Shown here piece by piece: positions 32,671 through 45,189 of a DNA stretch of 64,000 nucleotides. The stretch spans positions 20,757,561-20,821,560 of the forward strand of contig NC_089830.1 of the NCBI RefSeq assembly GCF_035046505.1, in the 5' to 3' direction. The notes under the pieces are model-generated. The model saw nothing but the letters and a program-made list of their open reading frames with translations, was not told the DNA's origin and did not search any database. Position 1 is the stretch's first letter; the number at the start of each line of letters is the position of its first letter. The position numbers were made by a program, and so were the translations under genes. The stretch is from Tiliqua scincoides (taxonomy: Eukaryota > Chordata > Lepidosauria > Squamata > Scincidae).

Positions 32671-33030
32671 CTCTGGAAGGTTTATAAATGCCGGAACTCT
32701 TGGAGAACTTCTTTGCTTTTGCAGCTCTTGGAGAGCTTTGGAAGCTTTTTTTTTTTTTTTCGTTCTACATGTCCCAACTCTGAAGGTCTGAGTTCCCCCA
32801 ACCAGGAAAAAGCAGCCAGAGGGAAAAAAGCTGGCTGCTTGGGGGGGGGGGGGGTTAAAAGAACCAGGAGGTAGTAGCTTGCATTAGGCTACCGCTGTCC
32901 AAAGCCTTGGTGTCAGATGGAGGAACCACGTAGGTTGCAATTGGATCTGAGGGTGGGGGAAGGGAGGGATGGCTTATTCAATAAGTGCAAGTTCCAGGAA
33001 GTAGGTAATGTTAATGAGTACTCAGCTGTT

Positions 33031-33141
33031 TGTCAATGACACTGTTGAAGAAAGAACTGCCCAGTTTTCACAGAGGTAGATAGCAGGGAAAGGAGCAAAA
33101 ATTACACCTTGGCAAGTGCGGTGAGACAACTCCATTCAAAG
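33031..33141 (+). promoter_or_regulatory. SULT-D core promoter and putative non-coding first exon
   Basis: TGTCAATG at 33031-33038, then ACTGTTGAAGAAAG in place of the TATA-like box of B and C, and a donor AAAG|GTGAGTAT at 33141/33142. The intron start (GATCAGGCTGGGATGAAGAG) is shared by all four. Confidence 0.55.
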
Positions 33142-34275
33142 GTGAGTATGAGATCAGGCTGGGATGAAGAGACAGTAGGTACAACATCTATTCTCTGATG
33201 GAAGGGGGCCAGATTTCCCCCTTTTAAAAGCAGTTTTTCCTTTCCTTTTCCGAACTTCGCAGAACGCCCCACCCCTCCCCAAAGTATAAGGTTGACCCTT
33301 CAATGCCAAACGGTCCTCCCTTACGGACAACATTCTATTGGAGGAGTTCACCTATGGAGTGTTAAGGAATCGGTGCTCTGATGGGCATGGCTCAATGCCA
33401 AATCTGACCATTCTCTGATGCCAGCCCTGCCCCATACGTAGAGATGGGAGAAAACGGTGATGACGAAATAAAGACACATGACACCGCTTTCTGCACGTCT
33501 CACTTTTATAAACCAACCAACCAACCCCAAATCTGCAGAAAAGTAAAACTGTTTTATTTGGTTTTTATTTATTATTTAATGGGTGGGGGGAATGCATGAG
33601 TAATGACGGTGGGGTGACCCCTCTATATGTTCAGTTCAGTTTTAATCTTGTAAGTATGTTTAACAATTCCAAACAAGACCTGACACACTGTGAGTCCAGG
33701 GTGGGTGAAAGAGGAGAGGCTGTTTAACCCTTTCCAGTCTGGTTCCCTTTTTAAAGGGGTATTGCCTTATCACTTGCTGGGGAAAAGTTCTGGAGTTTCC
33801 CAATGCAGAAGGTTAACTTTGATCTGCAGACCTATTTGGTTGCAGCTGATGCCTTTGTTTAAACATTCTGGCCATCTGATAGCGACTTCCTTGTTTAGAA
33901 ACGATGCTCACAGCAGGGCCGGCCCATCCATAAGGCCAAATGAGGTGGGTGCTTCAGGTAGCAGAACAGCCTCATCTCTGTCTGTGTACTTTTGACCCCA
34001 CTGCTGCTCTTTCGCCTTCTACTGGATTGGAAATGGAAGAGGGGGATGGAGAGGAAGAGGAAACGTGGAAGAGTGGGGATTGCAGAGCTTGAACACTGAG
34101 GAGTAGGAAGAGCAGTGTCTGGTTCATCATGGGATAAGGGGGCAGCATTTGGCATGCAACCCAAACATTGGGAGGGCTTGGGTTTTCGCTCATTCATGTC
34201 ACACTTTGCTTAGTTCTGATAACTCTCATCTTAGGCATATCAGACATCATTTGCCATATGGCCACTTCTGAGAAT

Positions 34276-34571
34276 TAAGAACATAAGAACACCCCCACTG
34301 GATCAGGCCATAGGCCCATCTAGTCCAGCTTCCTGTATCTCACAGCGGCCCACCAAATGCCCCAGGGAGCACACCAGGTAACAAGAGACCTGCAAGGCTT
34401 CCTGGGAATTGTAGTTAAGAACATAAGAACAGCCCCACTGGATCAGGCCATAGGCCCATCTAGTCCGGCTTCCTGCATCTCACAGCGGACCACCAAATAC
34501 CCCAGGGAGCACACTAGACAACAAGAGACCTGCATCCTGGTGCCCTCCTTCATCCTGGTGCCCTCCTTCAT
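34276..34571 (-). mobile_element. CR1 3' end with doubled tail, upstream intron of SULT-D
   Basis: An inverse copy of the double-tailed structure at 9737-10152: two CR1 tails joined by the AACTACAATTCCCAG linker (seen as GGGAATTGTAGTT). Copy C lacks it near 18740. Confidence 0.88.
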
Positions 34572-34922
34572 TGTCAGTGTTCTAACACTGCAGTCTGCTC
34601 TGATAAGATAGACATCAACATGATTTTATTAAAAAGCCTTTAAGGACTGAGAGGATTTGCTAATCAAGAACAGGGATAGTGTCTTGTGCCCTTCCTTAGA
34701 ATTCTCTAGTAGTCTAAGTATTGGTTGGGGAGATTGATCTGTCAGTATCAGTAACTTGGTCAGAGGACATCCTGGGAACAGGCAGAAGTAAGTGTAAACC
34801 ACCACCCCCCGTCCCTGGCATTAGTGCAATCTTGCCTTCCCCGTCGTGCCAAGGGGCCAGGATCAAGTGCTTCCCAGGTTGGTGGGTCATGATCCACTGG
34901 TTTGGGAACCACTCCTCTAGAG

Positions 34923-35393
34923 CAGGGGTGTCCAAAGTTTTTGGCAGGAGGGCCACATCATCTCTCTGACACTGTGTTGGGGGCCGGGGGAAAAAAAGCA
35001 CTAATTTACATTTCAAATTTGAATAAATTTACATACGTTTACATAAATGAATATATTAAAGATGAACTTATATGAATGAATGAAGGTCCTGCAATACCTC
35101 AAGGCCTATAAAAGGCCTTGCACAAAGCAAGGCCGGCCTTTCCTTTGCTGCCACTACTGCATCACAGACGTGAAACAGCAACCAGTGGAGGGAGCCCTCA
35201 TCCCACAGCTCACGCGAGAGGTCAAACAGTTGCCCTCACGCTGAGAGCAGTTGTGTCGGGCCAGGGCCAGTGCAGGCTCCAGCAAATCACCAGAGGGCCA
35301 GAGGCTTATTGAAGACTGGGAGCTCCCTGAGGGCTGCATTGAAAGGCCTCAAGGTCCGCACGTGGCCCCAGGGCCGGGGTTTGGGCACCCCTG
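34923..35393 (+). mobile_element. hAT element (CAGGGGTGTCC family), upstream intron of SULT-D
   Basis: 471 bp; perfect 8-bp duplication CTCTAGAG (34915-34922, 35394-35401). C (about 19549) and E (about 52709) keep the empty site CTCTAGAGCAATCTGC. Confidence 0.93.
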
Positions 35394-35657
35394 CTCTAGA
35401 GTAACCTGCTTTGTTAGAATACTGGCAATAAATTCTCAGAAAGTGCCCATAAGGCAAATTATGTCTAAGGGTATTCTTGGTGCTTTCTCGTTGAGAAAAT
35501 CCCATTTCATAGCAGTGGAAGGTGCTACTGGGCAAGCAGACATTTGGATCCACCAAACCAATGGCATATTCCAAGTCACACAATGACCTGAATAGTCCTT
35601 AAAACTACAAACTGTAGTTACAAACTGTTTCCATCTTGAATTCTTTCCAGTTGGTCA

Positions 35658-35799
35658 ATGTTGTCAGCACCGTATTTCACCCACAAGGGAACCGTTTTCC
35701 CTGAAACAGCCCTTTACACAGTAGATCATTTCAACTATGTGGAAAATGAATTCCAGATGCTGGACGATGATGTTGTGAGTGTTGTTTACCCCAAATCAG
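35658..35799 (+). CDS. SULT-D coding exon 1
   Basis: 142 nt; [15 protein letters not shown] to [12 protein letters not shown], donor at 35800. Confidence 0.88.
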
Positions 35800-38700
35800 G
35801 TAGGAAAGAAAATGGGTGGAATGCAAGAGATGCTCCTAGGAGAAAGGTCCTTCATGTTGCCTGAATGGAATTACCGGTGACAAAGTGTGGGTGGGAAGAA
35901 TGCTACTCAACCATGAAAAGAAGCTCTTGAATTGGTCATGATAAACCTCCAATCACAATGTCTCTTCAAGAGGAGGAGGAGAAGATTGCAATGAACTGAA
36001 AGAAAACCAGCAAACCTTAAAGAGAAATAATTGATCAGTACCCCCTAAATCATAATGGGTTTTCTTATTTAGAAGATGTCTATCCCACTTTTCCTAAGGC
36101 TAGAAGCCTGGGTTGTATCCTAGGAGAATTAGTTCTAGTGCAGGGGTCTCCAAACCCCGGCCAGGGGGCCAGATACGGCCCGTGGCCAGCCTCTTTCCAG
36201 CCCGTGGCCAACCTCTGATACCCTGAGAGCATCTGGCCCAGTTGACCAAACACAACCAGAGTTGTGCTTGTGAGGAGGGGGAATGGGGGTCCATTTAAGT
36301 ATGTGCTTTATTTCTTGGGCTGTGTTGGTGCTTGGAGAAATCCTGGGCATTTGAGCCTGTTCATTTATTCATTTCTCTAATTTATTTATTTAAATTTTAT
36401 TTCATTTTCTTTTTCCAGCCCTCGACACTGTACCGGCTATTTGATGCGGCCCTTCGGCCGAAAAGTTTAGAGACCCCTGTTCTAGTGAAATCAATAGCCT
36501 GAGTTTACTGCAGGTTGCAAACTTCCATTCTTTCACTCACAGAGCATCATGGGCTTTGTAGTACGGAAAGAAAACAAAAGCAGAGAAGCTTGATTCTGTT
36601 TTCAGCAGCAGAAGGTGGGGTACCATTGGAAAAATGACGTTGCTGTTGGCAGGAGCAAGTTCAAATGACAGACAGTGGGAAATACACAGAGGAGCTGTGC
36701 TAAATAGCCCAGGGGAACCAAATGTACTGCCTGTGATAGAACAGATCTGGTACTATATCTTGGAATAGTAAAGGGGCGTAGTTTCTTTTCTCAAAGGTGG
36801 AATTCTAGTGTTTGTTGAGCAAATTGTAGGATCCGCATTCTCTGGAACTGGAGAGGTCACAAACTCACCAAATTATGTGGATATATCTGCAGTTCTTTAG
36901 TTCTCTCAAGTCTCAGACTATAGGAAATGTACATGAACTGAATGCTCCAGAACGGTAGGCAACTCTATATGACTTGGTTAGCATGAAAATTTTATCATAT
37001 GGGGTGTATGGTCTCCTTACTAAATAACCTCCTCTGACCCCCTTTAAAGTATGCGCTCTGGCCCTGAGTGAAGAAATTCTGATGTGGCACTACATTGGAG
37101 GAGTTAAAAAAATCAAAAAGTTGCATTGTCTTTCCTGATCCAGTCTGGGACAGGAAATAAAGGCACACAAAATGTGAGGCATGTATATAGGCAAACAAGA
37201 TCAGCTTGGGGAAGAAGAGTCAACCCCTAACATCCTCAGCTTCCTCTTAGGTACCCACTGGATGGGAGAAATCTTGAGCCTAATCCGGCAGGATGGGGAC
37301 CCCACATGGGCACGTAGCGTAATTCTCTGGGATCGTATTCCCTGGATTGAGAATGCTCCAACCAAGGATATTGTCCTGAACTATGCTCCACCGAGGTTCA
37401 TGAGCTCTCACCTCCCATTCCAGCTGTTCCCTAAATCCTTTCTCCACTCCAAGGCTAAGGTCAGTAAAAGCACATCACAAAGAGGTCATGCCCCACACAG
37501 AAGCTTCCTATGATGGGCAAAAGAGGTGAAAACTACCCATCCACATGGGAGATTTAAGGGATTCTGGGATATGCATTGGACTGCCAGATCTCCATGTTTA
37601 GCTCAGTCTCTGGTGTGTCGCCACCTCTCCACTCCTATCCTCCATTCAACATCGAGTGCATTCTATAGGGCCATTACTTCTGCTGATTGGCCAGGAATGA
37701 TGGTGTGGAAACAGGTATCCATTCGCCAACTCTTGGTTGATCATAATGAGGCATCAGCAGTCCTCACCTCTTGAGTGAAGTAGATGGTGACCAAAGAGTG
37801 CTTGTGGCACCTTTTTTTGGGAAACTCCCTTCTTAGGCAGGCTCACCTGACACCAACCTTGCTGCCCTTTTTTGTTTTTGGCACCAGATGTAGACCCTTC
37901 TATCCTCCCAAGACGTTAATGTTGTGTTTGTGCAGTTGTTTTCCTTGATGCCTTAATGTTGTTGGGAGGGTTTTTAGCTTTTACATTTTTATGTGAGAAG
38001 CATGTTGCAAGGTGGTGCATAAAATATCCTAAATGAATAAAGACACCTGAGTTTTCTCACTTTAGTAGCAAAGGATGGACTCTGACCTGGGCTGATCCAA
38101 AACCTCCTGGCACCAGAGGCAAAGTGCCAGTTGTCGTACCCTAGTGTGGTGTCTTGCCAACCATATGCTGGCTCTTCTTTTGTTACCAAAGAGTTGGTTT
38201 TAGGAGAATTAATGAATTAGAGTCCAATCCTGAACAGTGTGTGCCGGCTTACCTCTGGTGCACATTGTTGCAAATGTGCCATAAGGCACATTTGTGGGCC
38301 CTAACGCTGGGCAAGCACTGCCATAGCCCAGCGCTGCATACCAGACCTCCGTGAGTGTACACCCTACTTAAAGGATGTTCCTTCTCCTGCCTCTCCTACA
38401 GATTATCTACACCGTACGGAACCCTAAGGACACACTGGTCTCGTTCTACTATTTCTCCAAAGCCCTTAAATTTTTGAAGGATCCTGGAACAATGCAAGAC
38501 TTCCTTGAGGAGTTCCTGAGTGGAGATGGTAGGAAAACTCTCCATATGTACTAATTCAGCCCTCTGAATGCCACATGCATCCCCCTGGGACGGTTATGAC
38601 CCACAGAAGACTGTTTTAAAAACTCTGTTGTCCCTGAAAGAATTTTGGAAAAAGGAGTCGCTGCCATAGATCTGAGAATGCTTTTTTTTCTTTCTTTCCT

Positions 38701-41700
38701 GTATCTATTAAATCTGTGCCAAACTCCCCAAGAAGCGGAACAGCTCATATGAGATTGCCTCTTTTTACCCTGTGAGACATCATGTCATACCGCAGGCCTT
38801 AGAGCAGCGGATCCCAAAATGTTTAGCTCCGGAACTCACTTTTTAACAACACACTATCAGGACCCATCTAGATTTACCACAATTGTTAAAAAAGATCTAA
38901 AATGAAGTAATAGTTTTATTTATATATTTATAATATTTTTATTTCTTTATTTACCAAAAAACATGATCCATTTCTTGTAATAAGGCAGCCCTAATGAACT
39001 TTAATGAATGCTCTCCTTCTTTTCCCATTTCTCCCCAGAAAAAATTAAAAAAAAGAAAGATATAACCTTCTGAAGTTTTTTTTTTTTTTTTTTTTGAATT
39101 CTTTAATAAGGAGCATCAACAGGGCACAATCTTAACCAGGTCTACTCAGAAATAAGTCCTATTGTGTTCATTGGGTCTTACTCCCAGGAAAATGAGGTTA
39201 AGATTGCAGCCTAAGATGCCTTTATCTCTTTATATCTACAGATGCTTTCAAAGTGCAGGAATTGAGCTCTTTGCAGAGCGGTTAGTAGTTATCTTGCAAA
39301 CTGCAGTAGCCGAGCTCTTTGCCGGGCAATAAGCTCCCACAGTTTGCAAGATAGCTGCCAATTGCCCTGCAAAGAGCTCAGCTCCTCCAGTTTGCAAGGT
39401 AGCTACAAGTTCCTCTCAAACAGCTCAGCTAATTTGTTAGATACTTGCAAGATAATTTTGCGAGACAGAAACTCCAGGAGATGAGCTGTTTGCCGGGTAA
39501 TTTGCAGCGATCTGATTTTTCAATAGCCTCAGAGCTTGAGGTATTAAGCTATCTGATCTTGTGCCTACATTGACTCAGACTCAGAAACCTTTATTGGCAT
39601 CACAGATAACAAATAAAACATGCAAACAATAAAAGTAGCTGACAAATAACCTATAAAATAACCAGCAATCGTACATCTTTCCATTCATACAGAAATGCCC
39701 ACAACATCCATAAATTCCCGGGATGCAGTTTCTCAACAATCATGACTCTTATATATTATAAAGAACATGCAAATATCTGTGCCTACTAAAAATCAAAGGT
39801 ATTAGCAGTCATGCAAATGTGTTCTTGTTCTCTTCCTTCTAACAGAAAACACGCCATGTCCTGCTCCCCCCACCCTGGCAGGATAGCTATCTATCCCAAA
39901 CACTGTTGTTGCAGATTACACAGGCCTACAAAATTGAGCATCAGAAAAGTTTTCCCCAAACTTTATGGTGGTTTGATATGAATTTGGGGTGCCGATTCCA
40001 AAAATGGCATCCGTTTTGCCCTATCATGTCTAGTTTTGGAGATATAGTATAGCCTTATTAGTGAATGATTCAAGCAGCTTCCTCATGAGAAAACCATGGT
40101 GTAGGTTCAATGCTTGAACCATTCACTAAAGAGGCTACGCCATGTCTCCAAAACTAGATGTGATAGGGCAAAACGGATGCCATTTTTGGAATCGGCATCC
40201 CAAGTATACCGAGGAATTGGTGTAATGTTTAAGGAAGCAAAATTTGTGTTGGCCTGTGTTATTATACGATTAGGCAGCATGTAAACATCATATGTGCCAG
40301 AGTCCCAACAGTCACAAGGACACGATCTTCCACTTCGTTCCATCCCCCAAAATCTTGTCGCATAGAAGATTAGATGGAAAAATATCTAATCTAATTTCTA
40401 GCTATATTTAATTTCTAGCTATAATAAAGGCTCAGCATTCCTGGGGATTAATCAAACAGTGTATATAATGGCAGCTTGGTTCTTGCACCCAAGAAAGATT
40501 AAAAAAAGGGTCAAACAGGTTCTTCTAGCTGCTGCTGTAAGCTCTTCTTTTTCTATATCCCACAATCTAATCCTTACCATTTTATTGCATGTTAGAGGCA
40601 AAGTACCTATCAGATCCCCTGAAAGTCCTTGGGCGCAAGCCTAAATTTCCCTTACCAAGTCCCTTGCACCAGCCCAGGAACTCCCTCCACAAGCCCCACG
40701 GAGGCTGGCACATATGGCACACAGAGGCTGGATTCAGGCTCTGTGGGCCAGTGGACGTCTGTGTGCTTGCAGGCTTGCACCCGAAGAGGCGCAAACATGC
40801 TTTATGGCACATTTGTAACCCTACTAGGCTGGCGCAAGGGACTTGAGCCAGCCTAACTCGTAGTTAGGATTGCGCCCTTGGTTACATTTTACCTCTGTTT
40901 GTTCTTCCAGTGGCATATGGCTCTTGGTTTGACCATGTGAAAGGCTGGCTGGCAATGAAAGACAAGCCCAACTTCTTCATTCACACCTACGAAGAGCTGC
41001 AGCAGGTACAGCTCCAATCTAGGCTGCATTCACATACCTTTCTTCAGCTTAGAAGGTGACCACCTCTTCACTTTAAAAAAAATGTCACTGTTTGGGGATA
41101 AGTAGAGGGTGAATGGAATATTGGTGAATGGAATATTGGCTCATCAGTGTAGGCACGATCTAGAACAGTGTTCTTCAACATTTGGGTCATGACCGCAATG
41201 GGGTCATGAAACCTCAGTTGGGGGGTCACGGCAACTTTCCAAAGCCCGTGCAAGAGAGGACTTGGATCCAATCCGGTCATGGTACTGCCTTATCAAAACC
41301 GAGTTCTTGCTATAATCCTGCACAGCCTTTTCTCTCTGTCTTGCCCTGTATCTCCTAAGGCCGAATCCGCTCAGGTTGCTACCTCACGTGGTGGAGGTAC
41401 CTCTGTGGTACCTCACATGGTAGAAGGAGAGGGAAATGGAATGGGCAGGAGTGGGGGTAGATGGTGACAAGGGTGGGGAGATGGTGAATCAGGTTCAAGG
41501 AGGCAGTGGAATTGGTGGTGGGTCCCCTGTCTCATCCAATGTTTGTTTGTTTATTGGTGTCCTGGCATGAGAAAGGTTGAAGAACAATGCTCTAGAACAG
41601 GGGAAGCTGAACTTGCTTAATGTAAGAGCCACATATGATCAACTTCAGATGTTTGAGAGCCACAATATTGAGAAGCATTTAAATTTTTAAATAGATTTAC

Positions 41701-42547
41701 TCACAGTGAATATTAAGGATCTGTTTTAATCCTGTGGACTCTCAGATTATACCCAGGAACTATTTATAAGGCTTGAAAATTCCTTATTTACATCTTATAC
41801 GGTATTAATAGTGATGTAAAAAGGAGCTCAGCCAACATATTTTCATGAGATGCACATTATATGTCAGTGAGCTGCAAGAGACTTTTAAGCCACAGTTTGG
41901 TCACCCTTGCTATTAAGGTAGTCTGCATCTCATTCAGAGTCCCCTGCCTGAATGCTAGAGGTTGCCTTTGGTACCCTTCTGGCTCAGAAGCATGGTGGGA
42001 AAAGATGGGAGGTGGTCACTCAATGATTTGGGAGATACCTACCTTGTACTCTTAGTCATTTGGCTTGTCTGCCAACATAGTGATGGTTGAGAGCCCCACA
42101 CACATAACAACCTTTTCAAATCCTTGCTGACAAATCTTCCCATCAGGCGTGTGGATATGGGAAGTGGTCTCCACATGACACTCCAGTGTGTGAATTTGCA
42201 TTTATAGCCTCCCTTGTTGGCTTCTGTCATCCTCAGGATCTACAGGGCAGCATGGAGAGGATCTGCCGTTTCCTTGGGAAGGAGCTGACCAGCCAACAAA
42301 TCGACTCGGTGGTGGAAAATGCCTCCTTTGAGACAATGAAGGACAACAAGATGTCTAACTTCACCCAAGTAGTAGATGAATATATGGACCACAGTAAAGG
42401 GAAGTTAATGAGAGAAGGTAAAGGCTGAGTCAGGCTGGGTAGATTGATGGTGATTTTGTATGCGGGGATTGACTTGAGTTCAGATGGGAGGAAGTTGATG
42501 GAACTGTGACATTGATGGAACCCAGTGCTAAACGGTTTGTTGAGGAG

Positions 42548-42597
<50 letters not shown>

Positions 42598-43887
42598 ATT
42601 ATTTTATTAATTTGTACCCCGCCTTTTTGCCCAACGGGCACACAAAGCCGCTAACAAACAATTTAAAAATACAACATGAAAAACAGTTAAAAACAATTTA
42701 CAATGATTAAAAAGCTAAAAACCAAACAAAACAAACCCCGTGGATTTTCATAGAAAAAGCAAGAAAAGCAAGAACGCCAGACAGCCTGTCAACAATTAAA
42801 AGCTGTTTGAAATAAAAAGGTCTTCAGGCCACGCCGAAACATTAGCAACGAGGGAGCAGTTCTCAGTTCTAAGGGGAGGGTATTCCACAGTTCGGGGGCC
42901 ACCACTGAGAAGGCCCTCTTCCTGGCCACCACCCCTCTCACATCTCTTAGTGGCGGCACAGTCAAAAGGGCCCCCCCAGAAGATCTAAGAGCACGGGCAG
43001 GATTGTAGGGAAGGAGGCGGTCCCTCAAATACCCCGGACCCGAGCCGTAAAGGGCTTTAAAATTCAAAACTAGCACCTTGAATTGGGCCCGGAACAGAAC
43101 CGGCAACCAGTGTAGCCGCCAGAGCAATGGCTCGACAGAGTCAAACCGACATGCCCCAGCAGCCACACGAGCAGCCGCGTTCTGTACTAGTTGTAATTTC
43201 CGAACCGTCTTCAAAGGCAGCCCCACGTAGAGCGCATTGCAATAATCTAATCTAGATGTCACTAGGGCATGGGTTACTGTGGCCAGGTCTGCGCAGCTCA
43301 GGTACGGTCGCAGCTGGCGAATCAGCTGAAGCTGAGCAAAGGCTCCCCTGGCCACTGCCGCCACCTGGGACTCCAGGAGCAGCTGTGGATCCAGGAGAAC
43401 CCCCAAGCTGCGGACCTGCTCCTTCAGAGGGAGTGCAACCCCATTCAGAGCAGGACGATAGTCCAGCACCCGAGCTGTGGATTTCCAAACCAAGAGCACC
43501 TCTGTCTTATCCGGATTTAATTTCAGCTTGTTCGCCCACATCCAGTCCCTAACCGCCTCCAGACAGCGATCCAGGACCCCAACCGCCTCCTCAGAATCAG
43601 GGGGAAAGGACAGATAAAGCTGGCTGTCATCAGCGTACTGGTGGCAACCCACTCCAAACCCCCAGATGACCAGGAGTTTAGTTGTGATTGAGGCTGCTTC
43701 AGAGTTCTTGCCTCTGGAGCAGATGTTTAGTTGGGAATACCCTCTTGAGATTATTGGCCTCTGCTCTGTTGCTGCAGGAAAGTCTGGCTCCTGGAAGAAG
43801 TACCTGACCGTGGCCCAGAGTGAGCAATTTGACCGTGTTTACAAGGAGAAAATGAGAGGTGTGACAGTGACCTTCCCATGGGACTGA
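35658..43887 (+). CDS. SULT2B1-like: SULT copy D: cytosolic sulfotransferase, SULT2B1-like, 287 aa, six coding exons
   Basis: Exons 35658-35799, 37251-37459, 38402-38528, 40911-41005, 42237-42417 and 43778-43887 join to 864 nt with no stop. The start ATG ([11 protein letters not shown]) lies 7 nt after acceptor 35649-35650. Present: [18 protein letters not shown] with the catalytic His, [23 protein letters not shown], and the dimer motif [10 protein letters not shown]. The PAPS-site motif is REGKSGSWK, as in C and E. It groups with C by intron content (shared hAT-like relic in intron 3, long similarity in intron 4). Intron 5 carries a 1.1 kb LINE with an open frame and intron 3 a long foldback. 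Intact on sequence; substrate unknown. Confidence 0.91.
36141..36479 (+). mobile_element. hAT element, third family (CAGGGGTCTCCAAAC ends)
   Basis: 339 bp; ends CAGGGGTCTCCAAAC and AGTTTAGAGACCCCTG; perfect duplication TTCTAGTG (36133-36140, 36480-36487). Copy E carries an unrelated-family insertion at the same 8-mer (54002). Confidence 0.92.
37251..37459 (+). CDS. SULT-D coding exon 2
   Basis: 209 nt; [20 protein letters not shown] to HSKAK with [10 protein letters not shown]; donor GTCAGT at 37460. Confidence 0.93.
38402..38528 (+). CDS. SULT-D coding exon 3
   Basis: 127 nt; [20 protein letters not shown] to EEFLSGD; donor GTAGGA at 38529. Confidence 0.93.
38815..39570 (+). mobile_element. 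Old hAT-like relic, left part, intron 3 of SULT-D
   Basis: Starts CAGCGGATCCCAAAATG at the position matched in C and F; carries the same GCAAAGAGCTCAGCT blocks (39300-39400) and a 90-bp MITE (39122-39211). Its right end is replaced by later LINE sequence. Confidence 0.6.
39984..40204. repeat. Foldback with ~94-bp arms, intron 3 of SULT-D
   Basis: Left arm about 39984-40077, right arm about 40111-40204, spacer about 33 bp. The arms agree at roughly nine bases in ten, including ATGGCATCCGTTTTGCCCTA and its complement. It sits within LINE-like sequence (from about 39575, minus-strand 3' end near CCTTTATTGGCATC). Confidence 0.85.
40911..41005 (+). CDS. SULT-D coding exon 4
   Basis: 95 nt; [20 protein letters not shown] to YEELQQ; donor at 41006. 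Confidence 0.93.
42237..42417 (+). CDS. SULT-D coding exon 5
   Basis: 181 nt; [12 protein letters not shown] to the RE of REG. Confidence 0.93.
42548..42597. repeat. (TTG)n microsatellite, 3' tail of the LINE
   Basis: About sixteen TTG units directly at the insertion point, (CAA)n on the element strand. Confidence 0.95.
42550..43671 (-). mobile_element. L2/Rex1-type LINE, 5'-truncated, with 287-codon open frame
   Basis: On the minus strand 43652-42789 is open and encodes the reverse transcriptase from [12 protein letters not shown] on: [69 protein letters not shown]. Duplication AGGAGTT flanks it (42543-42549, 43672-43678). Copies C and E lack it at the same point of intron 5. The open frame suggests a young copy; the clade call within the CR1/L2 group is tentative. 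Confidence 0.88.
43778..43887 (+). CDS. SULT-D coding exon 6 (terminal)
   Basis: 110 nt; [19 protein letters not shown] to FPWD, TGA at 43885-43887. Confidence 0.93.
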
Positions 43888-44596
43888 AGAATGACAGATG
43901 GTTCTGTGCCCTTGTTCCTTCTGCTGAGCACCCTGCAATGGTTCATCACGATGTACACTATGTGGACACTGCGGAAGTGCCCTCAATGTCGGTGAAAGAA
44001 CGTATCATCACATGTTCCCAATTTCGCTTCCCACCCTTGCACTGGTGGTGGACCCCAGGCTCCCCCCCCCCCAAAAAAAATGTTAGGACCAACAGGAGTG
44101 GGCAGAGATTGTCCCATCAGTGGCATGCTGATCCCTGCCCTTTTGCCGTATCCTATGTTGTGAGAACACTGATGAATGGAGCAGAAGAGGAAGTGTGAAG
44201 CAGAGGAGAGTTTGGGCTAGAGCGACTCTGACCCTCTAGTCCACCAGTCTTCTCCATATTTCCTCTTCTGTTCTGTTGTCTTCTTCTCTGAATTTAGGAA
44301 AGAAAACGAGGATCACTGATTGGCATGCCATTGTAAAAGACAGGGTCAGCATTTATCATACAGTCTTAGGCTGGCCCTGATCATAATATTAGCTTGGTGG
44401 CAATCTTTTAGCTTGACAAAAATCAGTCCAAAATTGGTCCAAGACCTCCTCGTGCTGAGACACAATTAAACCTCCCCCCATAAATTTGGGGAAGGTAAAA
44501 ATTAACATTTTTTCTTGAGTGAAGAAGTTATTGGAATGGGTTCATAGAATTACAATTGTCTGTCAAATCTTTGGTACTAATCAAATTATAGTGTAA

Positions 44597-45137
44597 CAGC
44601 CCAAACCTGAGCTGCCTGGAGCTCAGGGCTGCTGAGGAGATGAAAATGGCTGCCACGGCATCCTGAATGCAACCAGGCAGCCACTAGTGTCTTCTCGTTT
44701 CCCTTCCCTGGGGGTAAGGAAAGTAGCCCCACAATCGGGGCTACTTGATTCTGCAGCGGCAGCTCTGAAGCCACTGCAGAATCAAAGAGTTCTGTGTCTG
44801 GCCACAGAGCCGACATGGAGCCAAGGATATGGTGGAGCTGAGCTCCATAGGTCCCACTTTCCTCCCACCCAGCTCCCTCCCACCAAAACTCCTCTTTCCT
44901 GTCCTCTCCCCACCCTCCATCCCCCTGTCCCAGAACACCTCTTCCCCACCTCCCCCCATATCCCCTCCTACCTCTCTGCTGCCTTGTGGTTCAGACGACC
45001 ACCAAGTGACGGAGCACCAGACTTCTATCGGTGCTATCCCAGCGTGAGCTTGGGGCCAGGGCTAAAACCCACAAATGTGACTTACGGCGACAGTGCGCTC
45101 CAGCTGTGAGCCAGTGTACACTGTTTAGGATTGGGCC
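44597..45137. mobile_element. MITE-like element, 541 bp, TAA duplication
   Basis: Ends CAGCCCAAACC and TTTAGGATTGGGCC with TAA on both sides (44594-44596, 45138-45140). GC-rich interior without a coding frame of note. Confidence 0.7.
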
Positions 45138-45183
45138 TAAGATGTTTATGGTTTATGAGTTTTTTGTTGTCCCTTTGCCTATC

Positions 45184-45189
45184 AATAAA
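45184..45189 (+). promoter_or_regulatory. Candidate poly(A) signal of SULT-D
   Basis: AATAAA in the conserved CCTTTGCCTATC context. Confidence 0.55.

Noticed and set aside
38402-38528. Tandem exon duplication within a gene
   Set aside because: Each copy has exactly one instance of each exon in order; extra exon 3 (62863) belongs to fragment F.
43252-43552. Open frames on both strands within the L2-type LINE other than the main one
   Set aside because: Overlapping frames in GC-rich polymerase sequence with no family resemblance.
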